Assembly: GCA_020854915.1 (NCBI GenBank)
Contig: JAHKLT010000026.1
Coordinates: 1 to 64,000 of the forward strand
Length of the DNA: 64,000 nucleotides
Origin: Methanobacteriaceae archaeon
GTDB taxonomy: Archaea; Methanobacteriota; Methanobacteria; Methanobacteriales; Methanobacteriaceae
Direction of reading: 5' to 3'
The stretch's first letter is position 1. Each line of letters begins with the position of its first letter. Under the pieces are notes generated by a model. The model worked only from the letters and a program-made list of their open reading frames with translations, did not search any database and was not told the DNA's origin. Of the stretch, positions 1 through 8,111 are shown in pieces. The position numbers and the translations under genes are program-made.

Positions 1-177
1 CTGCCTAGAAACATTCAATATTGCTGAGGCTTCAGATATATTAGAACCTTCATTAATACTTTTAATAAAAATTAATCGTTGATAAAACCTTGCAGTAACT
101 TTACATTCTTTAATTAACTCATCAATATCTTCAACTTTAAAATCATCGTTAGTTATTAATTTAGACTTGCTTGACAT
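1..177 (-). CDS. IS630-type transposase, N-terminal fragment (cut by window edge)
   Basis: Reading the minus strand from the ATG at 177 gives 59 codons that stay open to the window edge. After a short acidic leader the segment contains ARFYQRLIFIKSINEG followed by NISEASAILNVSRQ, which reads like the helix-turn-helix at the start of IS630/Tc1-mariner-type transposases (an arginine-rich lead-in, then an EGxSxxEAS helix and a VSRxT recognition helix). The catalytic DDE part would lie outside the window, so intactness cannot be judged. It could also be a stand-alone fragment. The family assignment is by eye from motif pattern. Confidence 0.65.
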   Translation of the reverse strand, partial: MSSKSKLITNDDFKVEDIDELIKECKVTARFYQRLIFIKSINEGSNISEASAILNVSRQ

Positions 178-508
178 AACAACAATTATGTTTTTCATAT
201 GTTATAAAAGTATGGTAAAATACTATATTTGGAACTTTAATAGTTTCATAATCTTCACAAGAATTATTATCAATAGAATTCATAAATTAATATTTAAAAT
301 TCATTATTGATAAAATTTACCATTATAACTATAATTTATTTAGATAGTTTAGAAAAAGCAAAAGATTTTCAAGTATTTTTAAATAATTTTGCAGTATTTT
401 ATAAAGGAGAAATTTTAACACATGAAATTTTAAATAAGAATAGATTAAAAAAAGATTTTAGATAAAAAATAGCTTAATTTTCAATTTTCAAGAAAAATAT
501 ATGATTAA
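178..508. other. Intergenic stretch of about 330 bases beside the transposase
   Basis: This stretch is very A+T rich. It holds no gene I can support. A 52-codon plus-strand reading frame (307-465, TTG start) and a 40-codon minus-strand frame (161-283) exist but have no ribosome binding site and no recognisable motif. They may be decayed remnants linked to the neighbouring insertion sequence. Confidence 0.4.
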
Positions 509-1531
509 TTAAATTTCCCATTTAAGAACAGTTTTACCAAAACTTTTATTATTATCTTTATTAAAAGCATTGTTTAAATCATTTAAATTTTTTATTTCAA
601 TAAAATCCGTAACTAAATTATTTAAATATGAAATCATCTGAGGATAGTTTTTTAATAAATTAATAGCTTCAATAAAATCTTCTCTTTCACTACGACTAGA
701 TCCTAGAATAGTTAAACCTTTTTCTAAAATTAAACGAGTGTTAATTGAAACAGGAAATTCTGATACACCAAACAATGAAATCACACCTTGTGGATTTATT
801 AAGCTTATTATCTGCTCAATAGCTACTTGTGAAGAATGAGAACCAACACATTCAAAACCATGATCAATAGCTAAATCTCCTGGAATTTCACTAACTTTAT
901 AAGTTTCATCAACAAATGAAAATAAATTTAAATTTTCAATGTGTTTTCCAAAAACAATTATTTTAGAATGAGGAAATACTGTTTTTAAAACAAGTGAAAT
1001 AATAAATCCTAGATTACCGTCACCCCAAACACCTAAAATATCTTTTTTATCATTAGCTATTTTTTTAAATCTACTCACTCCATGACAAGCTACAGAAATT
1101 AGTTCTAAAAATGAAGCTATTTTAAAATTAATCTCACTTGGTAATTTAATAAGTCGATCTTTTTTAAGAGAAACTAAATCTGATGTAAATCCATCAAAGC
1201 CACTTCCTCTAAATTTACTAGAAGATAAATAATTTAAACTTATATATTCATTTTCTTCAGTAGGAGTATTTGGAATAAGTACAACATTATCTCCTGGTTT
1301 AAATTCCTCTGTATTGTCTTTTATAATTTTTCCAATAGCTTCATGAATTAAAGCCATTGGTAATTTTTCATCAAGAATTTTAGACTCTCTTTGACCTTGA
1401 TAATAACGTTGGTCTGCTTTACAAATAGATAAATAGCTAGGCCTTACAATTACATCTTTATCTACATCTAATTCAGAGTATGTTTTTTCAAAGTATTTAG
1501 GAGATTTAAGTTTATAAATATTATTTATCAT
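509..1531 (-). CDS. tarJ: TarJ-like ribitol-5-phosphate dehydrogenase (zinc alcohol dehydrogenase family)
   Basis: A 340-residue medium-chain dehydrogenase/reductase. Visible features are a metal-ligand region with Cys37 (SICKAD), a HEAIG motif near residue 63, and a nucleotide-binding turn GVWGDGNLG near residue 165. The N-terminal pattern and length match TarJ, which reduces D-ribulose 5-phosphate to D-ribitol 5-phosphate with NADPH. The gene starts inside the 3' end of the cytidylyltransferase gene (11-base overlap), so both are translated from one message. That pairing is the classical TarI-TarJ arrangement giving CDP-ribitol for a cell-surface polymer. The exact polyol substrate is inferred; other polyol phosphates are possible. 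Confidence 0.7.
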   Translation of the reverse strand: MINNIYKLKSPKYFEKTYSELDVDKDVIVRPSYLSICKADQRYYQGQRESKILDEKLPMALIHEAIGKIIKDNTEEFKPGDNVVLIPNTPTEENEYISLNYLSSSKFRGSGFDGFTSDLVSLKKDRLIKLPSEINFKIASFLELISVACHGVSRFKKIANDKKDILGVWGDGNLGFIISLVLKTVFPHSKIIVFGKHIENLNLFSFVDETYKVSEIPGDLAIDHGFECVGSHSSQVAIEQIISLINPQGVISLFGVSEFPVSINTRLILEKGLTILGSSRSEREDFIEAINLLKNYPQMISYLNNLVTDFIEIKNLNDLNNAFNKDNNKSFGKTVLKWEI

Positions 1532-2240
1532 TATTTAAAACCGTTTCATTTAAAATTACATTAGCTACTTGTAAATCATAAGGATGGGTTATTTTAATAT
1601 TAGTTTCATCGCCATCAACTAAATATACATCTTCATTATTTAAAACAAATATCTTACAAGCATCAGTTAAGCTATTTTTTTCATCTAAAGATAAATTATT
1701 ATAAAGTGAATCTAATTTATTTATTTTAAAGCTTTGTGGAGTTTGTCCTTGATATAAATTATCTCTTTTAGGAATAGCTGATACTTTTCCCCCATCAGCT
1801 TCAACAATAGTGTCTGTTGCAGGAATAACTGTATCACATGCACCATACTTTTTTGCAAAAGTAATGTTATCTTCTATAATTTTATAAGTTAAAAAAGGTC
1901 TAACTGCATCATGAGTTACGATAAGTGATTCATCATCAATATTAAAATTTTCTTTAATATAGCTAATGCCATTCATAATAGTATCATTTCGAAGATTGCC
2001 ACCTTCAAGAACAATAATCTTTTCATTATTTTCAATATGCTTATCAATTAAATCATTAGTATGAGAAATATAATCTTTTGGTGTTAAAACAAGGATTTTT
2101 TCAAAATTATTAAAAAGAGAAAATTTTTCAATTGTATGAATTAAAATAGGTTTATTTCCTAACGATAAAAACTGTTTAGGTTTTTCATTATTACCCATTC
2201 TTGAACCAATACCACCTGCTAAAATAGCTGCAAATATCAT
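1521..2240 (-). CDS. tarI: IspD/TarI-type cytidylyltransferase, probably ribitol-5-phosphate cytidylyltransferase
   Basis: A 239-residue nucleotidyltransferase with the IspD-family signature near the N-terminus (AILAGGIGSRMG, then KPKQFL), the central HDAVRPF motif and the late GDETNIKITHPYDL segment. IspD makes CDP-methylerythritol in the MEP pathway, but this genome uses mevalonate (mevalonate kinase, isopentenyl phosphate kinase and fni are in the same window). Together with the overlapping tarJ-like gene this points to the TarI branch, transferring CMP from CTP to ribitol 5-phosphate. The likely role is an activated polyol for cell-wall or capsule polymer. Substrate not provable from sequence. 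Confidence 0.75.
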   Translation of the reverse strand: MIFAAILAGGIGSRMGNNEKPKQFLSLGNKPILIHTIEKFSLFNNFEKILVLTPKDYISHTNDLIDKHIENNEKIIVLEGGNLRNDTIMNGISYIKENFNIDDESLIVTHDAVRPFLTYKIIEDNITFAKKYGACDTVIPATDTIVEADGGKVSAIPKRDNLYQGQTPQSFKINKLDSLYNNLSLDEKNSLTDACKIFVLNNEDVYLVDGDETNIKITHPYDLQVANVILNETVLNNDK

Positions 2241-2255
2241 TTAAAAAATTCCTAT

Positions 2256-2864
2256 TTATTTTTCAAATACTATTAAAAAATGTGATTTTCCCTCAGGAAT
2301 ATCTTCACCAATTTCATTGTTTAAAAGTACTTTATTAAGTTGGTGTTTTTTAAAAAAGCCTTCTATTTCCTCTGGAGAACTTCTAACAACATAAGGAGGA
2401 CCATGTTTAGTATCTTGCTTTTTATAATCCATAATAGCTATTTTACCACCTACTTTAGTAACCCTTTTTAATTCTGAAATTGCTTCATCTAAATGATTTG
2501 TAGCTTTAAATCCATGAAAAACATTAACCATTAAAATGATATCTAAAGTATTATCGTCTAAATCTATTTTATCTGCTATGTCGGATTTTATTGGAATTAA
2601 ATTTTTAATATTTTCTTTTTCTTTTAGGTTATTTAAATCTTCAACTGATGGTTCATAAATATCTAAAGCATATACTTTACCTTTTGATAATCTTTTTAAA
2701 GCTTCGATAGCTACATGACCATCACCACAACCAGCATCCATAAAATTTTCATTACCTTTAATATCTAGTTGATCTAAAATTTCATTAGTATCTAAAAAAG
2801 GTTCACTTGATCTTCCTTGAACCCTATGGCCATTAAATGGAAGAATACCCGTATTATTTGTCAT
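2256..2864 (-). CDS. Class I SAM-dependent methyltransferase, substrate unknown
   Basis: A 202-residue protein with a Rossmann-type methyltransferase core. Motif I is FMDAGCGDGHVAIEAL near residue 39, an acidic strand-2 end follows (ALDIYEPS), and a DIILMVNVFHG segment corresponds to motif IV. A GGTGAT ribosome binding site lies a few bases before the ATG. It ends 15 bases upstream of the cytidylyltransferase gene in the same direction, so it probably heads that operon. There is no substrate-specific domain. Small-molecule or quinone-like methylation is typical of the family, but I cannot name a target. Confidence 0.7.
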   Translation of the reverse strand: MTNNTGILPFNGHRVQGRSSEPFLDTNEILDQLDIKGNENFMDAGCGDGHVAIEALKRLSKGKVYALDIYEPSVEDLNNLKEKENIKNLIPIKSDIADKIDLDDNTLDIILMVNVFHGFKATNHLDEAISELKRVTKVGGKIAIMDYKKQDTKHGPPYVVRSSPEEIEGFFKKHQLNKVLLNNEIGEDIPEGKSHFLIVFEK

Positions 2865-3078
2865 ATTATCACCATGAAAAAATTTAATTTAATTATAATA
2901 TTAAATTAGTTTTTTTAATTATTATACTTAATTATACATTTATAAAAAATATCATAGAAATAATAATTTAATTAACTTAAAAATTATATTAAAAAGAGTA
3001 GTGATTAATAAATTAAATGAAAAATAGTGTTTAAAAATAAAGTATATTAAATTGTTTTATATAAAAAGTAAAAAGGAA

Positions 3079-3183
3079 TTATTTTTTCCAATTTTGTTTA
3101 ACTCCCCTTCCTCTTTTACTACCTGGTTTTGTATAACTCTTTTTTTGTCCAGTTCTTTTATTAGTTCCTTTAATTTTTGCCAT
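3079..3183 (-). CDS. Very small lysine/arginine-rich protein (34 residues)
   Basis: A short frame on the minus strand starts at ATG 3183 (an alternative in-frame ATG lies directly before it at 3186), with AGGTT about 7 bases upstream. It encodes 34 residues beginning MAKIKGTNKRTG and ending VKQNWKK. About 14 of the 34 are Lys or Arg, and Gly, Thr and Ser fill much of the rest. It lies alone in a non-coding gap between the methyltransferase and argJ. Composition suggests an RNA- or ribosome-binding peptide. I do not recognise a named family. Confidence 0.55.
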   Translation of the reverse strand: MAKIKGTNKRTGQKKSYTKPGSKRGRGVKQNWKK

Positions 3184-3299
3184 CATATAACCTCATAATA
3201 ATTAATTCATAAATATATTTAGAAAAATAGAATTTATAGAATACTATAAAATTTCTTTTACATAGTATTTAAAGTTTATTAAAGAATTATTTTAAAAAT

Positions 3300-4538
3300 T
3301 CATGTAGTATATTCTGCATTTATTTTTACATAATCATATGTTAAGTCACAACCCCAAGAAGTAGCTTCAAACTCACCAATATTTAAATCAGCAATAACTT
3401 CAATTTCATTATTTTCCATTATTTTTTCAGCTATTGTAAGGTTTTCACTCCCATCAAAAGCTAATGGAATTCCATCTTTAACTAAATCTGTGAAAAGATC
3501 TTTAGATTTTATAGAAATAGAAATTTTATCTTGTTTCATTGAAACACCAGAATATCCAATAGCTGCAGCAATTCTCCCCCAATTAGGATCTCCACCAAAA
3601 ACAGCAGATTTGAATAATGAAGAAGAAATAACAGATTTAGATGCATTTCGAGCATCATTTTCGCTTTTAGCTCCTTTAACAGTGACTTCTAAAAACTTAC
3701 TTGCACCTTCACCATCACGAACCATCATTTGAGCAAGTTCTTGACATAAATAATTTAATCCTTTTTGAAAATTAGAATCTATTTTACCATTATCAACAAG
3801 ATTACAATTAGATTTACCATTAGCCATTAAAATAGCTATATCATTTGTACTTTCATCACCATCAACAACAATCATGTTAAAACTATTATCAACAGCTATT
3901 TTTAAAGATTTATTGATTTCTTCAGCAGATAATTTAGCATCAGTAACTAAAAAAGATAACATAGTCCCCATATTAGGTGCTATCATCCCTGTACCTTTAG
4001 TTACACCACCAATTTTAACTTTTTGATTGTTTGTTAATGTTACCTCTACAGCAAATTCTTTAGATACTGTATCTGTAGTCATTATACCCTTAGCAAAAGC
4101 AGTAGAAGATTTTGAAGAATGATTTAAATTTTTTATGGATTTTTCTTCTAGATTTAAGAGTATATCCATTGGCATTTTTCTACCAATAACACCAGTAGAC
4201 GCAGTAGCTATTAAATTAGGAGGGATATTTAATTTTTGAGATGCAAAATCAACCATCTTCAAACAATCATCCATACCTTCTTTACCAGTAAAACAGTTTG
4301 CATTTCCACTATTTGCAATAATTAAAGAAAGTTTACCATTTTTTATTATTTTTTCTGTATACTCAATTGGTGCAGCTTTTATTTTATTTGATGTGAAAAC
4401 AGCAGATGCATTACTATCTAAGTTTGAAATAATAGAAACTCCATATTTTCCATACCTTGTACCTGATGCATCTACACCCTCAACTGAGCAAATTCCACCA
4501 CTAATTGCTTTAATATTTTCTAAATTTCTAATTTTCAT
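3300..4538 (-). CDS. argJ: Bifunctional ornithine acetyltransferase / N-acetylglutamate synthase
   Basis: A 412-residue ArgJ. It recycles the acetyl group from N-acetylornithine to glutamate in arginine synthesis and can also acetylate glutamate from acetyl-CoA. The self-cleavage site that separates the alpha and beta chains is visible in GMIAPNMGTMLSF, with Thr of the GTML segment as nucleophile. Upstream are TKGTGM, the oxyanion-forming GNANCFTG and STGVIGR, and downstream is GGDPNWGRIAAA. Length and order match the family. The start is the first ATG of the frame; no strong ribosome binding site is visible. It stands alone, with no other arginine gene in the window. Confidence 0.93.
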   Translation of the reverse strand: MKIRNLENIKAISGGICSVEGVDASGTRYGKYGVSIISNLDSNASAVFTSNKIKAAPIEYTEKIIKNGKLSLIIANSGNANCFTGKEGMDDCLKMVDFASQKLNIPPNLIATASTGVIGRKMPMDILLNLEEKSIKNLNHSSKSSTAFAKGIMTTDTVSKEFAVEVTLTNNQKVKIGGVTKGTGMIAPNMGTMLSFLVTDAKLSAEEINKSLKIAVDNSFNMIVVDGDESTNDIAILMANGKSNCNLVDNGKIDSNFQKGLNYLCQELAQMMVRDGEGASKFLEVTVKGAKSENDARNASKSVISSSLFKSAVFGGDPNWGRIAAAIGYSGVSMKQDKISISIKSKDLFTDLVKDGIPLAFDGSENLTIAEKIMENNEIEVIADLNIGEFEATSWGCDLTYDYVKINAEYTT

Positions 4539-4573
4539 TATATCAAAAAATAAAAGAACTTAGCTAATTCTTT

Positions 4574-4882
4574 TTAATATTCATAAGTTCCATTAGTACT
4601 ATTATTGTAAAATTCTCCTTTAGGATAATATATTGCACTTGTATTATTATAAATAACATCTTCTTCTACATCATCTACTTCTTCTAGTTCAATATTAGAA
4701 TGGTTTTCATAAGCAGATAAATTATTAGTTACATTTATCGGAATCGGAGTATTATTAGTTTCCTCTACAGAAGGATCATCCCCAGATATTCCCATCGTTA
4801 TGCCAATCCCAGTTCCTAATCCAAATGCAATTAAAATAGCTACAATAATAATAATCGTTGTGTTTTCATTTCTAGGTTTCAT
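4574..4882 (-). CDS. Small membrane-anchored surface protein, function unknown
   Basis: A 102-residue protein. Residues about 8-31 form a hydrophobic, glycine-containing membrane segment (TTIIIIVAILIAFGLG). The rest is polar and acidic, and includes several Asn-X-Ser/Thr sequons (NVTNN, NHS, NNTS, NNST). This suggests a single-pass protein whose C-terminal tail is outside the cell and could be N-glycosylated. It lies 36 bases upstream of argJ in the same direction, but relatedness is doubtful. No catalytic motif is seen. Confidence 0.5.
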   Translation of the reverse strand: MKPRNENTTIIIIVAILIAFGLGTGIGITMGISGDDPSVEETNNTPIPINVTNNLSAYENHSNIELEEVDDVEEDVIYNNTSAIYYPKGEFYNNSTNGTYEY

Positions 4883-5331
4883 TTTTATAGGTTTTACAAT
4901 TATAAGAATATTTAAATTTACTTAAATTTTAATAAACAATTAATTTCATTCAAATCTTTATGATTATTTTTTAAAATAATCATTTATATACTTTGTTAAG
5001 TGTGTATGTGCGTACATACATTATAATAGGAAAAATAATAAAAAATTAAAATTCTTCAAAAATAATATTAAAAATTAAATAATTAATAAAAATTATTTCT
5101 TAATTAGAAATATTATTTATAAAAAATTAGAAAAAATAGTTTCATATTAATCTTTATAAAATCATTTATATATAAATAAAAATATAAAAATTATGTATGT
5201 GTGTATATGTGTAAAAATGTAAACTAATAAATATATTATAAAAACATGTAAGTAAAAATTAAAATGAATTCATATACTCATAAATAAATAGTAAAAAATA
5301 TATATATGTTATTATAAAAAATTTAGTAACA
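4883..5331. other. 449-base non-coding region with TGTATGT half-sites
   Basis: No gene is visible. The stretch is almost entirely A+T except for a palindrome at 5003-5020 and a second TGTATGT-rich stretch at 5193-5212. It separates the leftward small membrane-protein gene from the rightward ribbon-helix-helix gene, so both promoters must lie here. Confidence 0.6.
5003..5020. promoter_or_regulatory. Candidate operator palindrome TGTATGT-N4-ACATACA
   Basis: TGTATGT at 5003-5009 is mirrored exactly by ACATACA at 5014-5020 around a GCGT centre (16 of 18 positions symmetrical). Another TGTATGT lies at 5194-5200, in the direction of the downstream gene. Ribbon-helix-helix proteins bind short palindromes as paired dimers, and the gene at 5332 encodes one, so autoregulation is the simplest reading. 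This is inferred, not shown. Confidence 0.4.
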
Positions 5332-5529
5332 ATGACAAACAAAGATGAAGTGGATAGAATCTGGAAATTATCAGAAAAAACTAGGATGAACATATCTCTC
5401 CCTAAAGATTTAGCAAACTGGTTGGAGGATAGTGCTTCAACAATATGGAAATTAGATAAAGGAGCACGTTCTAAAGAAGTTACAAGACTACTTTTAGATG
5501 CTAAGCGTAGAAGTGAAGAAGAATTATAA
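5332..5529 (+). CDS. Ribbon-helix-helix (CopG/MetJ-like) DNA-binding protein
   Basis: A 65-residue protein. Residues about 18-58 fit the ribbon-helix-helix plan: a short strand MNISLPKDLANWL leading into a helix, then a second helix KEVTRLLLDAKRRSEE. No other domain is present, so it is probably a small transcription factor, or the antitoxin half of a pair. No toxin-like gene lies beside it; the next gene converges from the other strand 14 bases away. A long upstream region holds a palindrome that could be its operator. Confidence 0.55.
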   Translation: MTNKDEVDRIWKLSEKTRMNISLPKDLANWLEDSASTIWKLDKGARSKEVTRLLLDAKRRSEEEL

Positions 5530-5543
5530 AATTATGATTTTTT

Positions 5544-6749
5544 TTAAGAAAATAAAGCATAAATAATAGCTATTAATACTGCAACAAAACCAAACCATGC
5601 AAATCCCAAAATAGATGCAAAATAAGAAATTGTAAATACAAGTAAAAACACCCCAAATAATTTAGATTTTTGATTACTTAAAAAATTTATAATAGTTCTT
5701 AAAAACTCAGAAGGAATATTATAAGCATAAATACCATTAGCTATTTCAAAAACAACAAGAGATAAAGGACTAAAAGAATTAATATTATCTGCAAGTTGAG
5801 CTCGTTCTCCTGCTTCGCGTCTACTTTTACCAATACCAGACCTTATCTTAACATTATTATTTACTGCAAACCACGCAGCATCTAAACCTGCACGAATAGC
5901 TAAATCTTTAGAAGGAAACCTAGCAATAAAATCATCACCACCTTCCCTATATCCTTCAAGTTCACCATTACATTCGGTTTCAATGAAGTTCTTAATTCCC
6001 GTCATTAACTCAACTAAATAATCCCTACCATGTTTATCAATAAATTTAGTAGAATCAATCATATCAATAAAAAGATAATTCTGAAGTTCTTCTGTTTTAG
6101 AATTATTTAAAATAAAAGGTGAATCAAAAACTATTGCAAATTCACCACCTAATTTAGTAAAAGAAACTCCTGGGAAGTTACCAATTTCTTTAGTATAATT
6201 AATTGAACGCTCAATAGCTGCAGCACCAGTCATCCCCACAGCAGCAGAAACATTAACATTATTATCAAAACCAATACCAATAAAACGAATAGCTATTTTT
6301 ATTGCAGTATTTTTACTATTTAATTTTGAAATAATTTCAGTAGAACTTTTTTCAACAATTTCCCCTTTTTCATCTAAAATAATATCTGAAAACATATTAA
6401 TTAAATGACTTGGATGATCTAACTCTATAAATAAATAACGATCACTACCCATAACAATATTACTTACAAGAGCATATTCTTCAATTTTATTTTCAGCAGG
6501 TTTTAATTCATAAAAATTATGATTTCTAGGAAGATTTTGCTCTCCTAAATCCCTTAAAAGATTTTGAAAAATACTATCTGTAGTAATATTTGCTTTTTCT
6601 ATTTCAAGTAAAGCAGTTTGAGTATAATTAAATAATTCCACATATTCAGATTCCATAGGATTAGTTGGAAAATATTTAGTTCCAATACTTATAGCATCAT
6701 GTTTAGTTAATAATTTAATAAGAAGCTTAGATAAGCTAAATTTACTCAT
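5544..6749 (-). CDS. Membrane protein with nucleotide-cyclase / GGDEF-like domain
   Basis: A 401-residue protein. Residues about 222-305 resemble a class III cyclase or minimal GGDEF/polymerase-type domain: FIDMIDSTKF at 227-236 offers metal-binding Asp229 and Asp232, EGGDDFIARF at 269-278 matches the GG-D-D/E turn, and KIRSGIG at 301-307 matches a later cyclase strand. An upstream LGGEFAIVF (200-208) looks like a second, degenerate copy of the GGDEF turn, so two tandem domains are possible. Residues about 363-400 form two membrane helices. The start overlaps the end of the upstream nuclease-like gene by 8 bases, so the two are co-translated. A nucleotide-signal-producing role is inferred; GTP cyclohydrolase III also has tandem domains of this fold, so it is an alternative relative. 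Confidence 0.5.
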   Translation of the reverse strand: MSKFSLSKLLIKLLTKHDAISIGTKYFPTNPMESEYVELFNYTQTALLEIEKANITTDSIFQNLLRDLGEQNLPRNHNFYELKPAENKIEEYALVSNIVMGSDRYLFIELDHPSHLINMFSDIILDEKGEIVEKSSTEIISKLNSKNTAIKIAIRFIGIGFDNNVNVSAAVGMTGAAAIERSINYTKEIGNFPGVSFTKLGGEFAIVFDSPFILNNSKTEELQNYLFIDMIDSTKFIDKHGRDYLVELMTGIKNFIETECNGELEGYREGGDDFIARFPSKDLAIRAGLDAAWFAVNNNVKIRSGIGKSRREAGERAQLADNINSFSPLSLVVFEIANGIYAYNIPSEFLRTIINFLSNQKSKLFGVFLLVFTISYFASILGFAWFGFVAVLIAIIYALFS

Positions 6750-7767
6750 CTAACTTTCCTCCTTTAACTAAAATTATCTCAAAATCTCCTGGTTTTTCAA
6801 GTAACATGTCAGGTTTAACAGAAACAAAAGGAAACTTCCAAGATCCTAACCTACCAGCAATAGTACTTGCAATATTCCTTGAATTTTTCTTTATAAAAAC
6901 TTCATCATGAGTGTTTATTCGAATTTCAATATTATAATGAGCATTATCAGAAACTTCATCAGCAATCATTACATTTAATTCAAAATTTCCAGGTTTCATG
7001 AATAAATCGTTTCTAACAGCTATTAATGGTTTCTTTTCTAATCTTAATCTATCTGCAACAGTGACAGAAATATTACCTGCATTTTTTACAACTATTTTAT
7101 AATCCTTAGGATGAACCAATACAAAAATTACATAAGGAGCTGCAATTTCAACATCTTCAACCATATCCATTACTTTGTTAAACAATGGAATTTTTGAAAA
7201 TAAATTTTCAATTTTTGAATCAACATTATTTTCATTATCAATTTTTACAATAGCTTGTTTTACGATATTTAATGGGGAGATTTCAACTCCATTCTTATCA
7301 GAGTAAACATTCCACCTTTTAAAATCCAATTGTTTAATAATCTCATCACAGATATTTTGTAAAATATGTTTATCCCTTTTTGGTTTTCTTATTTTACCAA
7401 AGGTTATATTATCCCCATCAAAAGCAAAAGGAATCCTCATGCTATTAATATCTTTATATTCATCAGTAAAATCTCTAAATTTATCATTAGACAATATTTT
7501 AGCATTTTCCTTTTCAGCTAATTCAAAAATAAAATGATCTGCATTATTACCAGATTCAACTTGTTCAACATTTTCACTTTCTAAAAGCTTTTCAAACTGC
7601 AATTTATCATCAATTTCATGACGAAGAGATGCATCAACAATAATAACAAACTCATCCCCATTTTTTTCTAATGCATCCACTGCAGCAAGAATATTGCTTA
7701 GTTGAGGTTTAGAATCTTTATTTTTTTTATAATGAGCTAAATTAGAACCATCAATAACCACTTTCAC
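6742..7767 (-). CDS. NYN/PIN-type nuclease-like protein with duplicated C-terminal domain
   Basis: A 341-residue protein. Residues 1-115 fit the NYN/Zc3h12a branch of PIN-fold ribonucleases: VVIDGSNLAHY (Asp6, Asn9), IIVDASLR (Asp45), NNADHFI (Asp77) and ILSNDKFRDF (Asp95, Asp99) give the usual acidic cluster. A basic linker (KIRKPKRDK) follows at about 125-133. The C-terminal part contains a repeated unit, residues 229-267 and 295-333, sharing N-x-x-NI, T-x-A-x-RL, V-x-x-D and KPG-x-FE. The gene overlaps the cyclase-like gene by 8 bases. Hydrolysis of RNA is predicted from the fold; no target can be read. Confidence 0.6.
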   Translation of the reverse strand: MKVVIDGSNLAHYKKNKDSKPQLSNILAAVDALEKNGDEFVIIVDASLRHEIDDKLQFEKLLESENVEQVESGNNADHFIFELAEKENAKILSNDKFRDFTDEYKDINSMRIPFAFDGDNITFGKIRKPKRDKHILQNICDEIIKQLDFKRWNVYSDKNGVEISPLNIVKQAIVKIDNENNVDSKIENLFSKIPLFNKVMDMVEDVEIAAPYVIFVLVHPKDYKIVVKNAGNISVTVADRLRLEKKPLIAVRNDLFMKPGNFELNVMIADEVSDNAHYNIEIRINTHDEVFIKKNSRNIASTIAGRLGSWKFPFVSVKPDMLLEKPGDFEIILVKGGKLDE

Positions 7768-8111
7768 AATATCACCTAATGAAATTTTATAATGTATAAA
7801 AATATTAATTAAAGTTAATAATTATATATATTTAAAAACATGTATTTAAATTTATGTAAAACCCCAATTTTTTACAAATAATTATTACAAAAATATTTAA
7901 AAAATCATTAACGAGAAATAGGTTGTTTAAAAAATTTATTCAAACTTTAAAACTTTTAAAATAAAAATTCATAAAAACATATAGGATAAAAATAATTTTT
8001 AATATGTTTTAATTTTCAGTAATAATTAAATAATAATTAAGTTGTAGAAAATTATATTTACAATATGATAAAAAAAATTTACAATAATAAATTAATAAAA
8101 GGATAAAAATT
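7768..8111. other. 344-base intergenic region between divergent genes
   Basis: A very A+T-rich stretch that must carry promoters for the leftward nuclease/cyclase pair and the rightward membrane-anchored protein gene. Several TATA-like tracts are present (for example near 7825-7835) but too many to choose from. No small gene or repeat was found. Confidence 0.5.

Noticed and set aside
161-283. 40-codon minus-strand frame overlapping the transposase start
   Set aside because: No ribosome binding site and overlap with the better supported transposase start.
307-465. 52-codon plus-strand frame beside the transposase fragment
   Set aside because: It has only a TTG start without ribosome binding site, no recognisable motif and strong A+T bias; at most a decayed remnant.
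1521-2240. IspD of the MEP isoprenoid pathway
   Set aside because: Mevalonate-pathway genes are in the same window and the gene overlaps a tarJ-like partner; a TarI role fits better.
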